Source of the DNA: Alistipes sp. Zagget8
GTDB taxonomy: Bacteria > Bacteroidota > Bacteroidia > Bacteroidales > Rikenellaceae
Assembly (NCBI GenBank): GCA_001941065.1
Contig: MSHJ01000013.1
Coordinates: forward strand, 62,001 to 126,000
Direction of reading: 5' to 3'
DNA: 64,000 nt
The notes below the pieces were generated by a model. The model was not told where the DNA came from. It was given only the letters and a program-made list of their open reading frames with translations, and searched no databases. Below, one piece after another: positions 49,687 to 59,432 of this stretch. Both the position numbers and the translations under genes were made by a program. Each line of letters opens with the position of its first letter. The stretch's first letter is position 1.

Positions 49687-51749
49687 TCAGCGCTTGTGCC
49701 ATTTGCAGGAGGTCTGGTAGTAGTAGACGGCCCGGTCTACCTGCGTCGGGTCGGCTTCTTCGGCGGGTTCGAGGTGGTGGGGATTCTCCGCGGTGGGCGC
49801 CACGCGGTACTGCTCATAGCGGCGCACGGGCGACAGGATGGTGAAGGTGTCGCCCTCGAGGTATCCCAGGTCCTGATAGGTGGCGATGAAGGCCCGGTTG
49901 ACGTAGTCGGGGTCGAAGATGCTGCGGCCGTAGAAATGCGAATCGTAGTTCATGTTGAGCAGCGACAGCAGGGTGGGCATCAGGTCGATCTGCGAAACGA
50001 TGCCCCCGACCTCGCGCGGAGCCACGAATCCCGGAGCGAAGATCAGCGCCGGAATGTGGTATTTGTGCAGCGGAATTTCGGTGCGGCCCGCGCTCGAGGC
50101 GCAGTGGTCGGCGGTGATGAGGAACACGGTGTTTTCGAACCACGGCTGCTTCGACGCTTCGGCCAGGAATTGCCCCAGGGCATAGTCGGTGTAGAGCACG
50201 CCGCCGGCCCGTGATTTCGAGTCGTTGGGGATGCGGATTTTCCCGGCGGGGTAGGTGAAGGGACGGTGGTTGCTGACGGTCATGACATGGGCGAAGAAGG
50301 GTTTTCCGTCCCCGGACTGTTCGTTGAGCGTGCGGATCACTTTGCGGTAGGCGTCCTCGTCGCAGACGCCCCAGATGTTGGCGAAAGTGATCTCTTCGGG
50401 CGAGTAGCTTTTCTGGTCCACGATGTCGTATCCGTTGCCCGAGAAGAAGGTCTCCATGTTGTCGAAATAGCTGTTGCCGCCGTAGAAATAGGTCACGTTG
50501 TAGCCTTTTTCACGCAGCAGGGCTCCCGTGGAGTGCATTCCGGCATTGTTCGGGCGTTTGATGATGCTCTGTCCGGGGCAGGGCGGAAGCGACAGTGTCA
50601 CGGCCTCCAGTCCGCGCACCGTGCGGTTGCCCGTGGCGTAGACGCGGTCGAAGGCCATGCCCAGCCGGTAGAGCGAGTCGAGGACCGGCGTGATCGACTC
50701 CGTGTTGCCGAAACGCTCCATGTACGAGGCGCTCATGCTCTCGATGGTGATGAGCACGATGTTGCGGCGAATCTCCGACCCCCCCCGGCACTCACCGTGC
50801 GCAGGTTGTCGCCCGTGCTGCCGTATACCTCGTGGACGAAGGCTTCGGCATCGGCTTCGGGGCGCGTGAGGTAGAACTGCTCGTAGTCGAGCGAATTCTT
50901 GACAAAGGCGTCGTAGAACTTGTAGAGGCCGTTGGCCTGCAGCTCGTTGACATAGACGTTTCCGCTGTCCTGGAAACGGGTGTTGAAATTCAGCAGGCCG
51001 ATTGCCGCGAACAGCGCCGCGATGTAGGCCGGGGCGATCACCGCCTTCCACTGCCAGCCCTTCAGCTCCTCGGCGCGGACGAGGTCGCGGCGGAAGAGGT
51101 ACCACGTGATGAGCAGCGTGACGACGATGACGCCGAGCGCCATCGGAACGACGGGGTAGGACTCCATGATGTTGCCCACCACCTCGTTGGTGTAGACCAG
51201 GTAATCGACGGCGATGAAATTGTAGCGGACGCCGAATTCGTTCCAGAAGAAATATTCACTCAGCCCGTTGAAGACGATGGCGCCCACGTAAAAGACGACG
51301 AAGAGTGCGAACCAGATGGTGGTCCAGTGGCTGCGGAATCCCTCGGGCAGGAAGAGCCGCAGGGCGAAACTGCCGGCCCAGTACCCGAGGACGTACATGG
51401 CGATGCGGGGTGCGACGCTGCCGTATTCGTCGAAGATCGTGTTGAAGAATGCGACGTAGCAGAATGCCGCCGCGAGCAGGGTGAGGATAATGTATCCCCA
51501 CGGCTTTGTGTATTTCGTGCGCGAGACGCTCAGCATGAAGAGCCACAGGAAGACGAAGCCCACGGTCGCGGCGCAGAAATCGTTCACGGCGCCGAACAGG
51601 AAAATTTCGAGCCATTCGCCGAAAGAGAAGCCCAAAGAGGTCGTCTGGGCGTTGAAGAGGAGTACGATACGCAGCACGAAGCCTACGGCTACCGTCAGCA
51701 GGGCGAGCTTGAGGTAGAGGCCGGAGACCAGCCGGATACTTTTTTGCAT
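49687..51749 (-). pseudogene. LTA synthase-like sulfatase-family membrane phosphotransferase, frameshifted at a G8 tract (coding strand)
   Basis: N-terminal TM half in ORF 50733-51779 (MQKSIRLVSGLYLKLALLT...), catalytic half in ORF 49687-51105 (NIVLITIESMSASYMERFG...LITADHCASSAGRTEIPLHKYHIPALIFAPG); frames join if one G is added. Confidence 0.85.
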
Positions 51750-51806
51750 GATGAGTCTGTTGATTGTTTCAGTTGGCAAAGTTAACTATTTTTGGCCGTT
51801 TCGGGT

Positions 51807-51844
51807 AATGAAGAAGGCAGCCTTTCGGGGCTGCCTTCTTCATT
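51807..51844 (-). terminator. Intrinsic terminator of M16 peptidase gene
   Basis: 16-bp perfect stem AATGAAGAAGGCAGCC/GGCTGCCTTCTTCATT. Confidence 0.8.
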
Positions 51845-51861
51845 TGGTTCGAAATATTGTT

Positions 51862-54687
51862 CTATTTATCTTCTGTCTTGGCCGGACGCATGACGACCTT
51901 CACCAGGTTGCCGTCGGCAAGGAGTTTCTTGGCGAGGGCCTGCACATCGGCATTCGTGAGATCGCGGATGGCCTGTTCGTGGTCGGCAACGTAGTTCAGC
52001 CCCGATTCCTCCTTGATCTGCAGGTAGCGCATCCAGGCACCGTTCTGCTCGAGGCTGTTCTGCCAGCTCTTGAGCATGAATTCGCGGTTCTTCTCGATGT
52101 CCTCGGTCTTGGGACCGTTCTCGGCGATCTCCCGGATCTCCTTCATCACGATTTCGCACAGCTCGTCGGCCATCTCCTCGTTGGTGTCGAACGAGATGGT
52201 CATGTCGTAGGTCTGATGGGGGATATACTCCGTCGAACCCTTGACCCGCACGCCGTAGGTGCCGCCTTTCTCCTCGCGGATCGAGATCAGGTAGCGTGCA
52301 TTGAGCGCCTGCGTGAGGAACGTCAGGGCCATCTTGTCCTTGAGCGTGTAGGGCATCTTGCCCGAGAAATAGTAGACTACCGACACCTTCGGCTGCTGCA
52401 TCGGGGCGGTGAACTCTTCGGTGACCTCGCCTTTGACCGGAGCCGCCTTGTCGTCGACATAGTTCAGGGGCTTTTTGGCAGCGGGGATCGAACCGATGTA
52501 TTTCTCCACGAGGGGCTTCAGCGTTTCGGGGTCGATGTTGCCCACGAACGTGAAGACGAAGCCGTTGGCACCGGGGTAGAGCTTCGCGTAGATAGCGGGC
52601 AGCTGCTCGAAATCGAACTTGTCGACGATCTCGTTCGAAATCATCCGGCGGCGGGGATTGTGGCCGTAGGTCACGTCGACCACCTTCTCTTCCATCAGGT
52701 AGTCGGGGTTCGACTTGGCGTTGTCGAGCTGCGAACGGACCATTTTAATCAGGTTGTCGTAATCGTTGCGGTCGAAGCGCGGCTGCGTGAAATTCAGGTA
52801 GAGCAGCTGAAGCATCGTCTCGATGTCCTTGGGCGAGCAGACGCCGTTCATGGCGCTGGAGTAATTTTCCACCGAAGGCTGCACCGACGCCGTTTTGCCC
52901 GAAAGCTGTTTCTTGAGCTCCGTGGCCGGGAACTTGCCGACTCCCGACATCGAGTTGATGGCGGGCATCATCTCGCCCATGTAGAACTCCTCGTCGGAGA
53001 GCACCGAAAGACCGCCTTCGGCGACGGCTCCCATGCATACCTCGTCGGCCTTGAAATCCGTCTGTTTCACGACGATCTTCGCACCGTTGGCCAGCGTCCA
53101 CTCCGTCGTGCCGAGCTTGGCGTCCTCGGCCGTCTTCTTCACGGGCGAACCCTTCAGGACGGTGCCTTCGGGAATCAGCGGCTCCTTGACCACATTGTCC
53201 TCGTAAGCGGCGACCTCACCTGCGGCCACCTTGTCGCGGATGGCGAGCAGTTCCTCGGCCGTCGGCGTCGTGAGACCCTCCTTTTCGGGGGCGTTGACGA
53301 TGATGACCTGATTGCCCGGGGTGATGGTCTGGGCGGCGAAGGCGTTCACGGCCTCGACGTTGAGCGCCTTGATCAGCATACTGTCGAGCTTCCATTCGGT
53401 CTCGGCGTTGGGCATCGGGGAGTTTTTGCTGTAATTGCTCAGGTAGGTCTTGACGAACTCGCCGTTGCGGCGGTCGTTGCGGTTGGCGTAGGTGCGTTCG
53501 GCCTGGCGCATCAGGTTCTCCTGGGCGCGTTCGAACTCGCCCTGCGTGAATCCGTAGCGGCGAACCTTCTCCATCTCGGTGCAGAGCGTCTCGAAACCGC
53601 GGGCCAGTTTGCCGTCCTGGGTCATGGCGACGAACACCGTAGCGTTGAGCGTCGGGATGACGCCGATTACGTCGCCCGTGCCCATGCCTGCGCCGAGGAA
53701 CGGCGCGTCGGGCTGCATCGAAATCTCCTGCAGGCGGGCGTTCTCCATGGTCGTCATATAGGCTTCGATCACGCTGGTGGCCTCGGCGAGCACCGTGTTG
53801 CCCAGCTGTTCGGGGAGCGCCGGACGTTTGATGAAGAGCTGTACCTTCGTACCCTGCATTTCGGGGTCGGTGAAGATGCTCACGATCGGCTCCTCGTTGT
53901 CGGGAACCACGATGGTCTCTTTCTGCGGAGCCCCGGCGGCGGGTGCCGGAATGTCGGCCATCAGCGTCTTTATCTTGCTCTCCACGGCATCCACGTCGAT
54001 GTCGCCCACGATGACGACAGCTTGGTAGTCAGGACGGTACCACCGGGCGTAGAAATCCTCCAGCTCCTTGTGCTGGAAGCTCTTCAGTCCGTCGAGGTAG
54101 CCGATCAGGTTGCGGTGCTCGTATTTCGTGCCCTTGCCCAGCGCCTGCAGCAGTTTCATCGTCGAACGCCACGATGCGCCGTCGCGCGTGCGGAGCTCCT
54201 CCATGATGACGCCGCGCTCCGAGTCGATCTCCTTGGGCTCCAGGGCGATGAAATGCGACCAGTCGTGCAGGATCAGCAGCGCCGAGTCGATGATGCCCTC
54301 GCGCGAGGTCGGCACGTCCGAAATGTTGTAGATCGTCTCGTCCCAGCTCGTGCCGGCATTGAGGTTGGCGCCGAATTTCACGCCCACAGTCTCCAGATAC
54401 TCCGTGAGCTGCTTGCCCGGGAGGTTCTTGGTGCCGTTGAAGGCCATGTGCTCGAGGAAATGGGCCAGACCCTGCTGGGAGTCCTCTTCCTGAATGGCCC
54501 CCACATCGTGCAGGATGTAGAAATCGGCCTGCCCCTTCGGCTTTTCGTTGTGGCGGATGTAATAGGTCATCCCGTTTTCCAGTTTACCGGTGCGGACCTC
54601 CGGGTCGGCGGGGATCGGCTGGTTCATCTGGGCCGTGGCGCCGGCAGCGGCGAATGCCGCAACGGCCAGCATCATCAATTTTTTCAT
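51862..54687 (-). CDS. M16-family zinc peptidase (pitrilysin-like, two-domain, secreted)
   Basis: Signal peptide; HFLEH motif (GLAHFLEHMAFNGT); duplicated M16 C-terminal domains. Confidence 0.93.
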   Translation of the reverse strand: MKKLMMLAVAAFAAAGATAQMNQPIPADPEVRTGKLENGMTYYIRHNEKPKGQADFYILHDVGAIQEEDSQQGLAHFLEHMAFNGTKNLPGKQLTEYLETVGVKFGANLNAGTSWDETIYNISDVPTSREGIIDSALLILHDWSHFIALEPKEIDSERGVIMEELRTRDGASWRSTMKLLQALGKGTKYEHRNLIGYLDGLKSFQHKELEDFYARWYRPDYQAVVIVGDIDVDAVESKIKTLMADIPAPAAGAPQKETIVVPDNEEPIVSIFTDPEMQGTKVQLFIKRPALPEQLGNTVLAEATSVIEAYMTTMENARLQEISMQPDAPFLGAGMGTGDVIGVIPTLNATVFVAMTQDGKLARGFETLCTEMEKVRRYGFTQGEFERAQENLMRQAERTYANRNDRRNGEFVKTYLSNYSKNSPMPNAETEWKLDSMLIKALNVEAVNAFAAQTITPGNQVIIVNAPEKEGLTTPTAEELLAIRDKVAAGEVAAYEDNVVKEPLIPEGTVLKGSPVKKTAEDAKLGTTEWTLANGAKIVVKQTDFKADEVCMGAVAEGGLSVLSDEEFYMGEMMPAINSMSGVGKFPATELKKQLSGKTASVQPSVENYSSAMNGVCSPKDIETMLQLLYLNFTQPRFDRNDYDNLIKMVRSQLDNAKSNPDYLMEEKVVDVTYGHNPRRRMISNEIVDKFDFEQLPAIYAKLYPGANGFVFTFVGNIDPETLKPLVEKYIGSIPAAKKPLNYVDDKAAPVKGEVTEEFTAPMQQPKVSVVYYFSGKMPYTLKDKMALTFLTQALNARYLISIREEKGGTYGVRVKGSTEYIPHQTYDMTISFDTNEEMADELCEIVMKEIREIAENGPKTEDIEKNREFMLKSWQNSLEQNGAWMRYLQIKEESGLNYVADHEQAIRDLTNADVQALAKKLLADGNLVKVVMRPAKTEDK

Positions 54688-54713
54688 GGGTATTCGGTGT
54701 TGGTTTGAAATTC

Positions 54714-54932
54714 TTATTCCCGGGTCTCTTCCGGCCGGTATTCGATAATGTCGCCCGGCTGGCAGTCGAGTTCGCGGCAGATCGCCTCGAGTGTCGAAAA
54801 GCGGATGGCTTTGGCCTTCCCGTTCTTGAGGATCGAGAGGTTGGCCGGCGTGATGTCCACCCGTTCGGCCAGTTCGCCGAGCGACATCTTGCGTTTCGCC
54901 ATCATTACGTCTATGTTGATGATTATCGCCAT
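54714..54932 (-). CDS. XRE-type HTH protein (YozG-like)
   Basis: MAIIINIDVMMAKRKMSLGELAERVDITPANLSILKNGKAKAIRFSTLEAICRELDCQPGDIIEY. Confidence 0.88.
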   Translation of the reverse strand: MAIIINIDVMMAKRKMSLGELAERVDITPANLSILKNGKAKAIRFSTLEAICRELDCQPGDIIEYRPEETRE

Positions 54933-54987
54933 AAATCCCTCCCTCTCGTTTTGTACGTTCGTATAATTTGCATGTCGTTCCTTCTTG

Positions 54988-55701
54988 TTAAATGGTGTAT
55001 TTCTGCTCCTCGCTCAGGTTCTGCCCGATAGCGAAGACCTCGGCGGCGAAGAGGATCAGAATGCCCATGATGATCATGGCATAGGAGATCTGGAATCCCG
55101 TGTTCACGGTGTATCCGCTTCCGGCCAGCAATTCGGCGGCGCGGCTGTTCATGGCCCAGTTCACCGTGTCGCCGGCCAGCTCGGCAAGGATGGTCAGCAG
55201 GCCGATGGTGCGCAGGTACCAGACGTTCCGTTTGTCGAGCGTGCGCTCCTCGCGGATCGAACGGCGCAGCGAGTGGATGATGACGAACATCAGCACGATG
55301 ATGCCCAGGAAAAGCAGCGGCACGAGCATCACCAGCGCATAGAGCCATCCGCTGCCGCCCACAGAGCGGAATGCCAGTCCCACCGGCGAAGCATCCGGGG
55401 CATCCTGCTTGACGATCAGTCCGAGCTGCTTGACCTTCGCGCTGATCTCCACACCCGGTGCAGCTGCGATCTCGACGGTGTTTTCGGGCTGTCCCGTGAT
55501 CCGGATGTCGCTCAGCATATAGATCATGCGGGGGATTCCCGATTTCCAGTTTTCGGCGATGTCGTTGCCCATCTCGGCCCCTTCGGCCGCGCCCCGTGTG
55601 AAATTGGGGAGGATGCCGTGTGCGATGCTTGCCACGAGCACGATAAAAAACGTGATGTAGATGACCAGCAGGCGCTGCAGGAGCGATTTTTTATTTTGCA
55701 T
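54988..55701 (-). CDS. DUF2975-family membrane protein
   Basis: Four TM pattern, RRSIREERTLDKRNVWYLRTIGLLTILAEL; adjacent HTH partner. Confidence 0.75.
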   Translation of the reverse strand: MQNKKSLLQRLLVIYITFFIVLVASIAHGILPNFTRGAAEGAEMGNDIAENWKSGIPRMIYMLSDIRITGQPENTVEIAAAPGVEISAKVKQLGLIVKQDAPDASPVGLAFRSVGGSGWLYALVMLVPLLFLGIIVLMFVIIHSLRRSIREERTLDKRNVWYLRTIGLLTILAELAGDTVNWAMNSRAAELLAGSGYTVNTGFQISYAMIIMGILILFAAEVFAIGQNLSEEQKYTI

Positions 55702-55957
55702 CTGTCTCTCTTTTGGTTTTTAATTGTACAAATATATCACTTATTTTCGAAAAACAACTGATATTTATCGTTTTTCGATAATTATTTTCGATTTTTCAGT
55801 TTTTGGATTTTCGGAGGGATGATTTTTTCGTTATACAATTCCGTATATGCGAGACAAAAGCGTCCAACGGCTCTCCCTAATCGTTTTCGTATAGTCAAGG
55901 GACCCAAATGGCCACGAAACGGGGTTGTGCGCGGGGATAACGGTAGTCCGAATGCAC

Positions 55958-55965
55958 TAACTTTG
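55958..55965 (+). promoter_or_regulatory. Bacteroidota -7 element (TAACTTTG) upstream of fimbrillin-like gene
   Basis: TAnnTTTG match, 79 nt before ATG. Confidence 0.55.
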
Positions 55966-56044
55966 TTCTACCGATACGATTGAAATGGAACGGAATCGGT
56001 AACAACTCCAGGAAAACTTCATTAATCCTTAAAAAACTTACAAA

Positions 56045-57031
56045 ATGAAAAATCTGTTTTTTGCTGCGGCCGTTGTTGCGCTTGCATGTGCCGGATGCGC
56101 GAAAGAAGAAATTCCGGCCGGTCCCCAGGACCTTACGGTCAGGTTCTCAACCGAGATTGCAGGCGTCACGCGCAGCGCTCCTAACGCGAATGCAAATTTT
56201 GCAAACGGAGACAAATTCAGCGTCACGGCTACGCAGGCTCTGGGAGCCGCTGAAGCTACGTCTTGGATGGATAACCTCGTCCTGACTAAGAGTGCGGAGG
56301 GGAAATGGAGTGCCGGAGACTCCTATCTATTTATGAAAGGTTACAAATATAATTTCGCAGCCTATTCGCCTACGGAGACCGTGCTCACGATGAGCGATCC
56401 TACGTCTGTGCCTTACACCGTTTCCGCAACCCTTGCCGATCAGAGAGACCTGCTGTATGCCGTTGCATCCAAGGATTTTACGAAAGCCGAGGAGACCGCA
56501 ATCGTGGAGTTCACCTTCAACCACGCACTCACGCAGGTAAAATTCACGGCCAAAACTGCGAAGGATTATGCGGCCTATTATACCGTGACGATAAAGAATA
56601 TTGCCCTTAAAGATATCAATTCGGAGGGTAAGCTGAATTTCAGCGATGGCAGCTGGGCATTGGCGTCACCTGCCGTTCCGCTGGATTATTCAGTTGCCTA
56701 TGATAAGGTTCTGACCTCGGCAGAGGCGGATATGACCACGGCGGGCAATGATGTGCTGATGCTGATTCCGCAAGACCCTGTTGGTGTTAAAAAGCTGGTG
56801 GTGACTTTCGATGTTGCCGCTGTTGCCGGCAAGGGTGATTCGTCGCTGGCGGGAACCGGAAAGACGCTCGAACTCGATATGCCGTCGAAGGCTTGGGCAT
56901 GCGGTTATATATATACGTACCAGATCACGCTGAACCTGGACGCAACGTTCGGATGGACCGCTTCTGACATTGCCGACCCTACGATCAATCCGTGGAAGGA
57001 TGCTGCCGATAAGATTCCGGTCAATAATTAA
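56045..57031 (+). CDS. Fimbrillin-family lipoprotein
   Basis: VALACAGCAKEE lipobox; VRFSTEIAGVTRSAPNANANFANGDKFSVTATQ. Confidence 0.82.
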   Translation: MKNLFFAAAVVALACAGCAKEEIPAGPQDLTVRFSTEIAGVTRSAPNANANFANGDKFSVTATQALGAAEATSWMDNLVLTKSAEGKWSAGDSYLFMKGYKYNFAAYSPTETVLTMSDPTSVPYTVSATLADQRDLLYAVASKDFTKAEETAIVEFTFNHALTQVKFTAKTAKDYAAYYTVTIKNIALKDINSEGKLNFSDGSWALASPAVPLDYSVAYDKVLTSAEADMTTAGNDVLMLIPQDPVGVKKLVVTFDVAAVAGKGDSSLAGTGKTLELDMPSKAWACGYIYTYQITLNLDATFGWTASDIADPTINPWKDAADKIPVNN

Positions 57032-57053
57032 ACCGGACTGATTCCGAAACAAG

Positions 57054-57090
57054 GAGGGCCACATCCGATGGATGCGGCCCTCACTTTTTT
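57054..57090. terminator. Intrinsic terminator
   Basis: GAGGGCCACATCC-GAT-GGATGCGGCCCTC then T-run. Confidence 0.75.
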
Positions 57091-57104
57091 ATAAGGCGGG
57101 AAAA

Positions 57105-57724
57105 TTAAGCCACGTTGTTTTTCAGCTGCTTCCAGTACGAAGCGTTGATGGCCATGCCGATCGACATGACGATCACGATCAGGGCGAACATCACGACGAA
57201 CGTGATGAAGCCGACGTTGATCATGCCGCAGATCGCGCTGAAAATCAGCATAACGATGGCGGCGGCGATGCCGAATACGAGGGCGACGGCGAACATCGTC
57301 CATTTGCTGCCGTAGGTGGCGTCGTTCGATGCCTTAGGGCCTCGATCGGGTTCTTGCCCTTCTCGATCAGGAAATAGTAGGCCAGCGACCAGGCCAGCGA
57401 AAGCACGATGCCCGGGATGATCATGAAGATGAAGGCGATGTAGATCGGAATGACCATCAGGCCCATGGTGATGAGAAATTCACCCATGTAACGGCGGTAC
57501 TTGCTGTCGAAGATGCCCAGCGGGTTGATCACCTCGCCTTTGGCCAGCTGCGTCGGCAGCAGGGTGATGGCGATGAAGGTACCTATGTTGATATAAGGTA
57601 TCCATATCGTCACCAAAAACAGGGCGACGGCTGCAATGACCGACGGTGCGTTCTTCACGCCGATGGTGATTGCGTCCTTGAAGGTTTCCGCAAAATCGAG
57701 TTTCTTCATTTCCATAACTTCCAT
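57105..57724 (-). pseudogene. Multi-TM membrane protein, frameshifted near 57335
   Basis: N-terminal part in ORF 57245-57724 (...FLIEKGKNPIEAL), C-terminal part in ORF 57105-57296; one inserted base at CTAAGG restores ...EAL(K)ASNDATYGSKWTMFAVALVFG. Confidence 0.7.
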
Positions 57725-57777
57725 AACTAAACAAATTTTAGAGGGTTAACGTTCCAACAAATATAGGGAAAATTTCG

Positions 57778-57785
57778 TATATTTG
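57778..57785 (+). promoter_or_regulatory. Bacteroidota -7 element (TATATTTG) upstream of thioesterase
   Basis: TAnnTTTG match 27 bp before ATG. Confidence 0.6.
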
Positions 57786-57812
57786 CCTGCGTAACCGTTA
57801 AAATTCAAGGGA

Positions 57813-58541
57813 ATGGCCGAAAAATCACATTATAATTACCGGGTCGAGCCCCAGGATGTGGATTTCACACTGCGGGCGACGATTCCTTCGCTGGGGGGTG
57901 CGATCCTCAATACGGCGGGCATCGACGCCCACGGCAAAGGCTTCGGCGTCGATGCGCTGAACGCCGACAACCACTCGTGGGTGCTCTCGCGCATGGCTGT
58001 GGAGTTCGATTACCAGCCCGTGCAGTACACCGACTACACGGTTGCGACGTGGATCAGCGATTACGGGCGGGTGCTTTCTACGCGTAATTTTACGCTGACC
58101 GACGCGGCTTCCGGCCGTGAGTTCGGCCGCGCCGTGACGCAGTGGGCGATGATCGACCTCTCGACGCGCTCGGCGATCGACCTTTCGTGGGTGGGCGACG
58201 CCCATGCCGATGCCATCGTCGACACCGCTCCCCCGACGGACAAGCCGCGCAAGATTCGCGAGGTGAACCCGACGGAGCGTGCCGAACACCGCGTCGTGTA
58301 CAGCGACATCGATTTCAACCGCCACGTCAATACCATGCGCTATATCGAAATGATGCTCGACATGCTTCCCGTGGCCGTACTGACACAGGAGGCTCCCGTG
58401 CGGCTGGACATCCATTTCCTCCGGGAGTGCCGTTTCGGCCAGACCCTGACGGTGGGGTGCGAGCTGCGCGAACGTTCGGCGCTGTTCGAGATTTCGGCCG
58501 ACGGCGCGGCAGCCGTGCGTGCCTCTATCGAATGGAAATAG
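57813..58541 (+). CDS. Acyl-ACP thioesterase (FatA/FatB-like)
   Basis: Double hot-dog: WVLSRMAVEFDYQPVQYTDYTVATWISDYGRVLSTRNFTL...YSDIDFNRHVNTMRYIEMMLDML. Confidence 0.9.
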   Translation: MAEKSHYNYRVEPQDVDFTLRATIPSLGGAILNTAGIDAHGKGFGVDALNADNHSWVLSRMAVEFDYQPVQYTDYTVATWISDYGRVLSTRNFTLTDAASGREFGRAVTQWAMIDLSTRSAIDLSWVGDAHADAIVDTAPPTDKPRKIREVNPTERAEHRVVYSDIDFNRHVNTMRYIEMMLDMLPVAVLTQEAPVRLDIHFLRECRFGQTLTVGCELRERSALFEISADGAAAVRASIEWK

Positions 58542-58613
58542 GTCCGGGCGGCGTGTTGCGCCGGAGACGTGTGGAACGGGTTTTGCAGGTAGGAGGGCAA
58601 AACCTTTTTCATT

Positions 58614-59156
58614 ATGGAAAGCGCGACTAAAACACAGACACAGAACAAGTATCAGGTGAGCATCGACCTGCTGAACGATGCCGTGGGCAAGGAGATCGCC
58701 ACCTCGCTGCAGTACATGTACTTTCACACCCATTTCGAGGACGACCGCTACCAGTACCTCTCGAAAATCATGCGCGAAATTTCGATTGCCGAAATGCGCC
58801 ACATCGAGGAGTTCTCCGACCGCATTATGTTCCTGCAGGGCGACGTGGACATGAACGCCTCGTTCCGCACCAAGCAGGTCACCGACGCGAAGGAGATGCT
58901 GCGTATGGCCATGCAGCTGGAGCAGAGCACGATCGACAGTTACAACGAGGCTTCGCGCGTGGCCGCCGAGCACAAGGACGCCGTGACGCACAAGATGTTC
59001 CAAGACATCATCGCCGAGGAGGAGGAGCACCTCGACACGTTCCGCACCGAGCTGCAGAACCTGATCGACTACGGCGAGGAGTATCTGGCCCTGCAGTCGG
59101 CCGCTGGCAGCAAGCACACGTCGAAGAGTTTCGGACATCCGGGCGGCGGCGAATAG
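58614..59156 (+). CDS. Bacterioferritin-like diiron protein
   Basis: LLNDAVGKEIATSLQYMYFHTHFEDDRY...EISIAEMRHIEEFSDRI...EEEEHLDTF. Confidence 0.85.
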   Translation: MESATKTQTQNKYQVSIDLLNDAVGKEIATSLQYMYFHTHFEDDRYQYLSKIMREISIAEMRHIEEFSDRIMFLQGDVDMNASFRTKQVTDAKEMLRMAMQLEQSTIDSYNEASRVAAEHKDAVTHKMFQDIIAEEEEHLDTFRTELQNLIDYGEEYLALQSAAGSKHTSKSFGHPGGGE

Positions 59157-59159
59157 CCG

Positions 59160-59428
59160 GTGCCGTAACGGCACTTTTAGGGATTTGGAAAGTTTTGCCG
59201 GGACGGATGCAATTTGGTTTTGCATCCATCCCGCTTTTTCATACCTTTGGTGTCGTAACGACACTTTTATCAGTTGGAATGCTTTGCCGAATCGCCTGGT
59301 TATTTGATTTAGGCTCCGTCCAGCTTTTTTGTATCTTTGGCGTCGTAACGACGCTTTTAGGAGGCCGGAAGTTTTGCCGGACCGGATGCGGTTCGGTTTT
59401 GGCGCAGGCCGACATTTTACTATCTTTG
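59160..59428 (+). repeat. Three tandem copies (90, 90, 89 bp) of promoter-bearing repeat
   Basis: Units begin at 59160, 59250 and 59340 with GTGCCGTAACGGCAC, GTGTCGTAACGACAC, GCGTCGTAACGACGC and end with TACCTTTG, TATCTTTG, TATCTTTG. Confidence 0.9.
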
Positions 59429-59432
59429 TAAG

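Noticed and set aside
51748-54708. 986-aa plus ORF opposite the M16 peptidase
   Set aside because: Shadow ORF; the minus strand has signal peptide and HxxEH motif.
55702-56044. Invertible promoter upstream of the fimbrillin-like gene
   Set aside because: I looked for flanking inverted repeats and a nearby recombinase; found only short local palindromes and no recombinase.
59160-59428. Considered as a CRISPR array
   Set aside because: Unit bodies are mutually similar and contain promoter boxes; no short conserved repeat with unique spacers and no cas genes.
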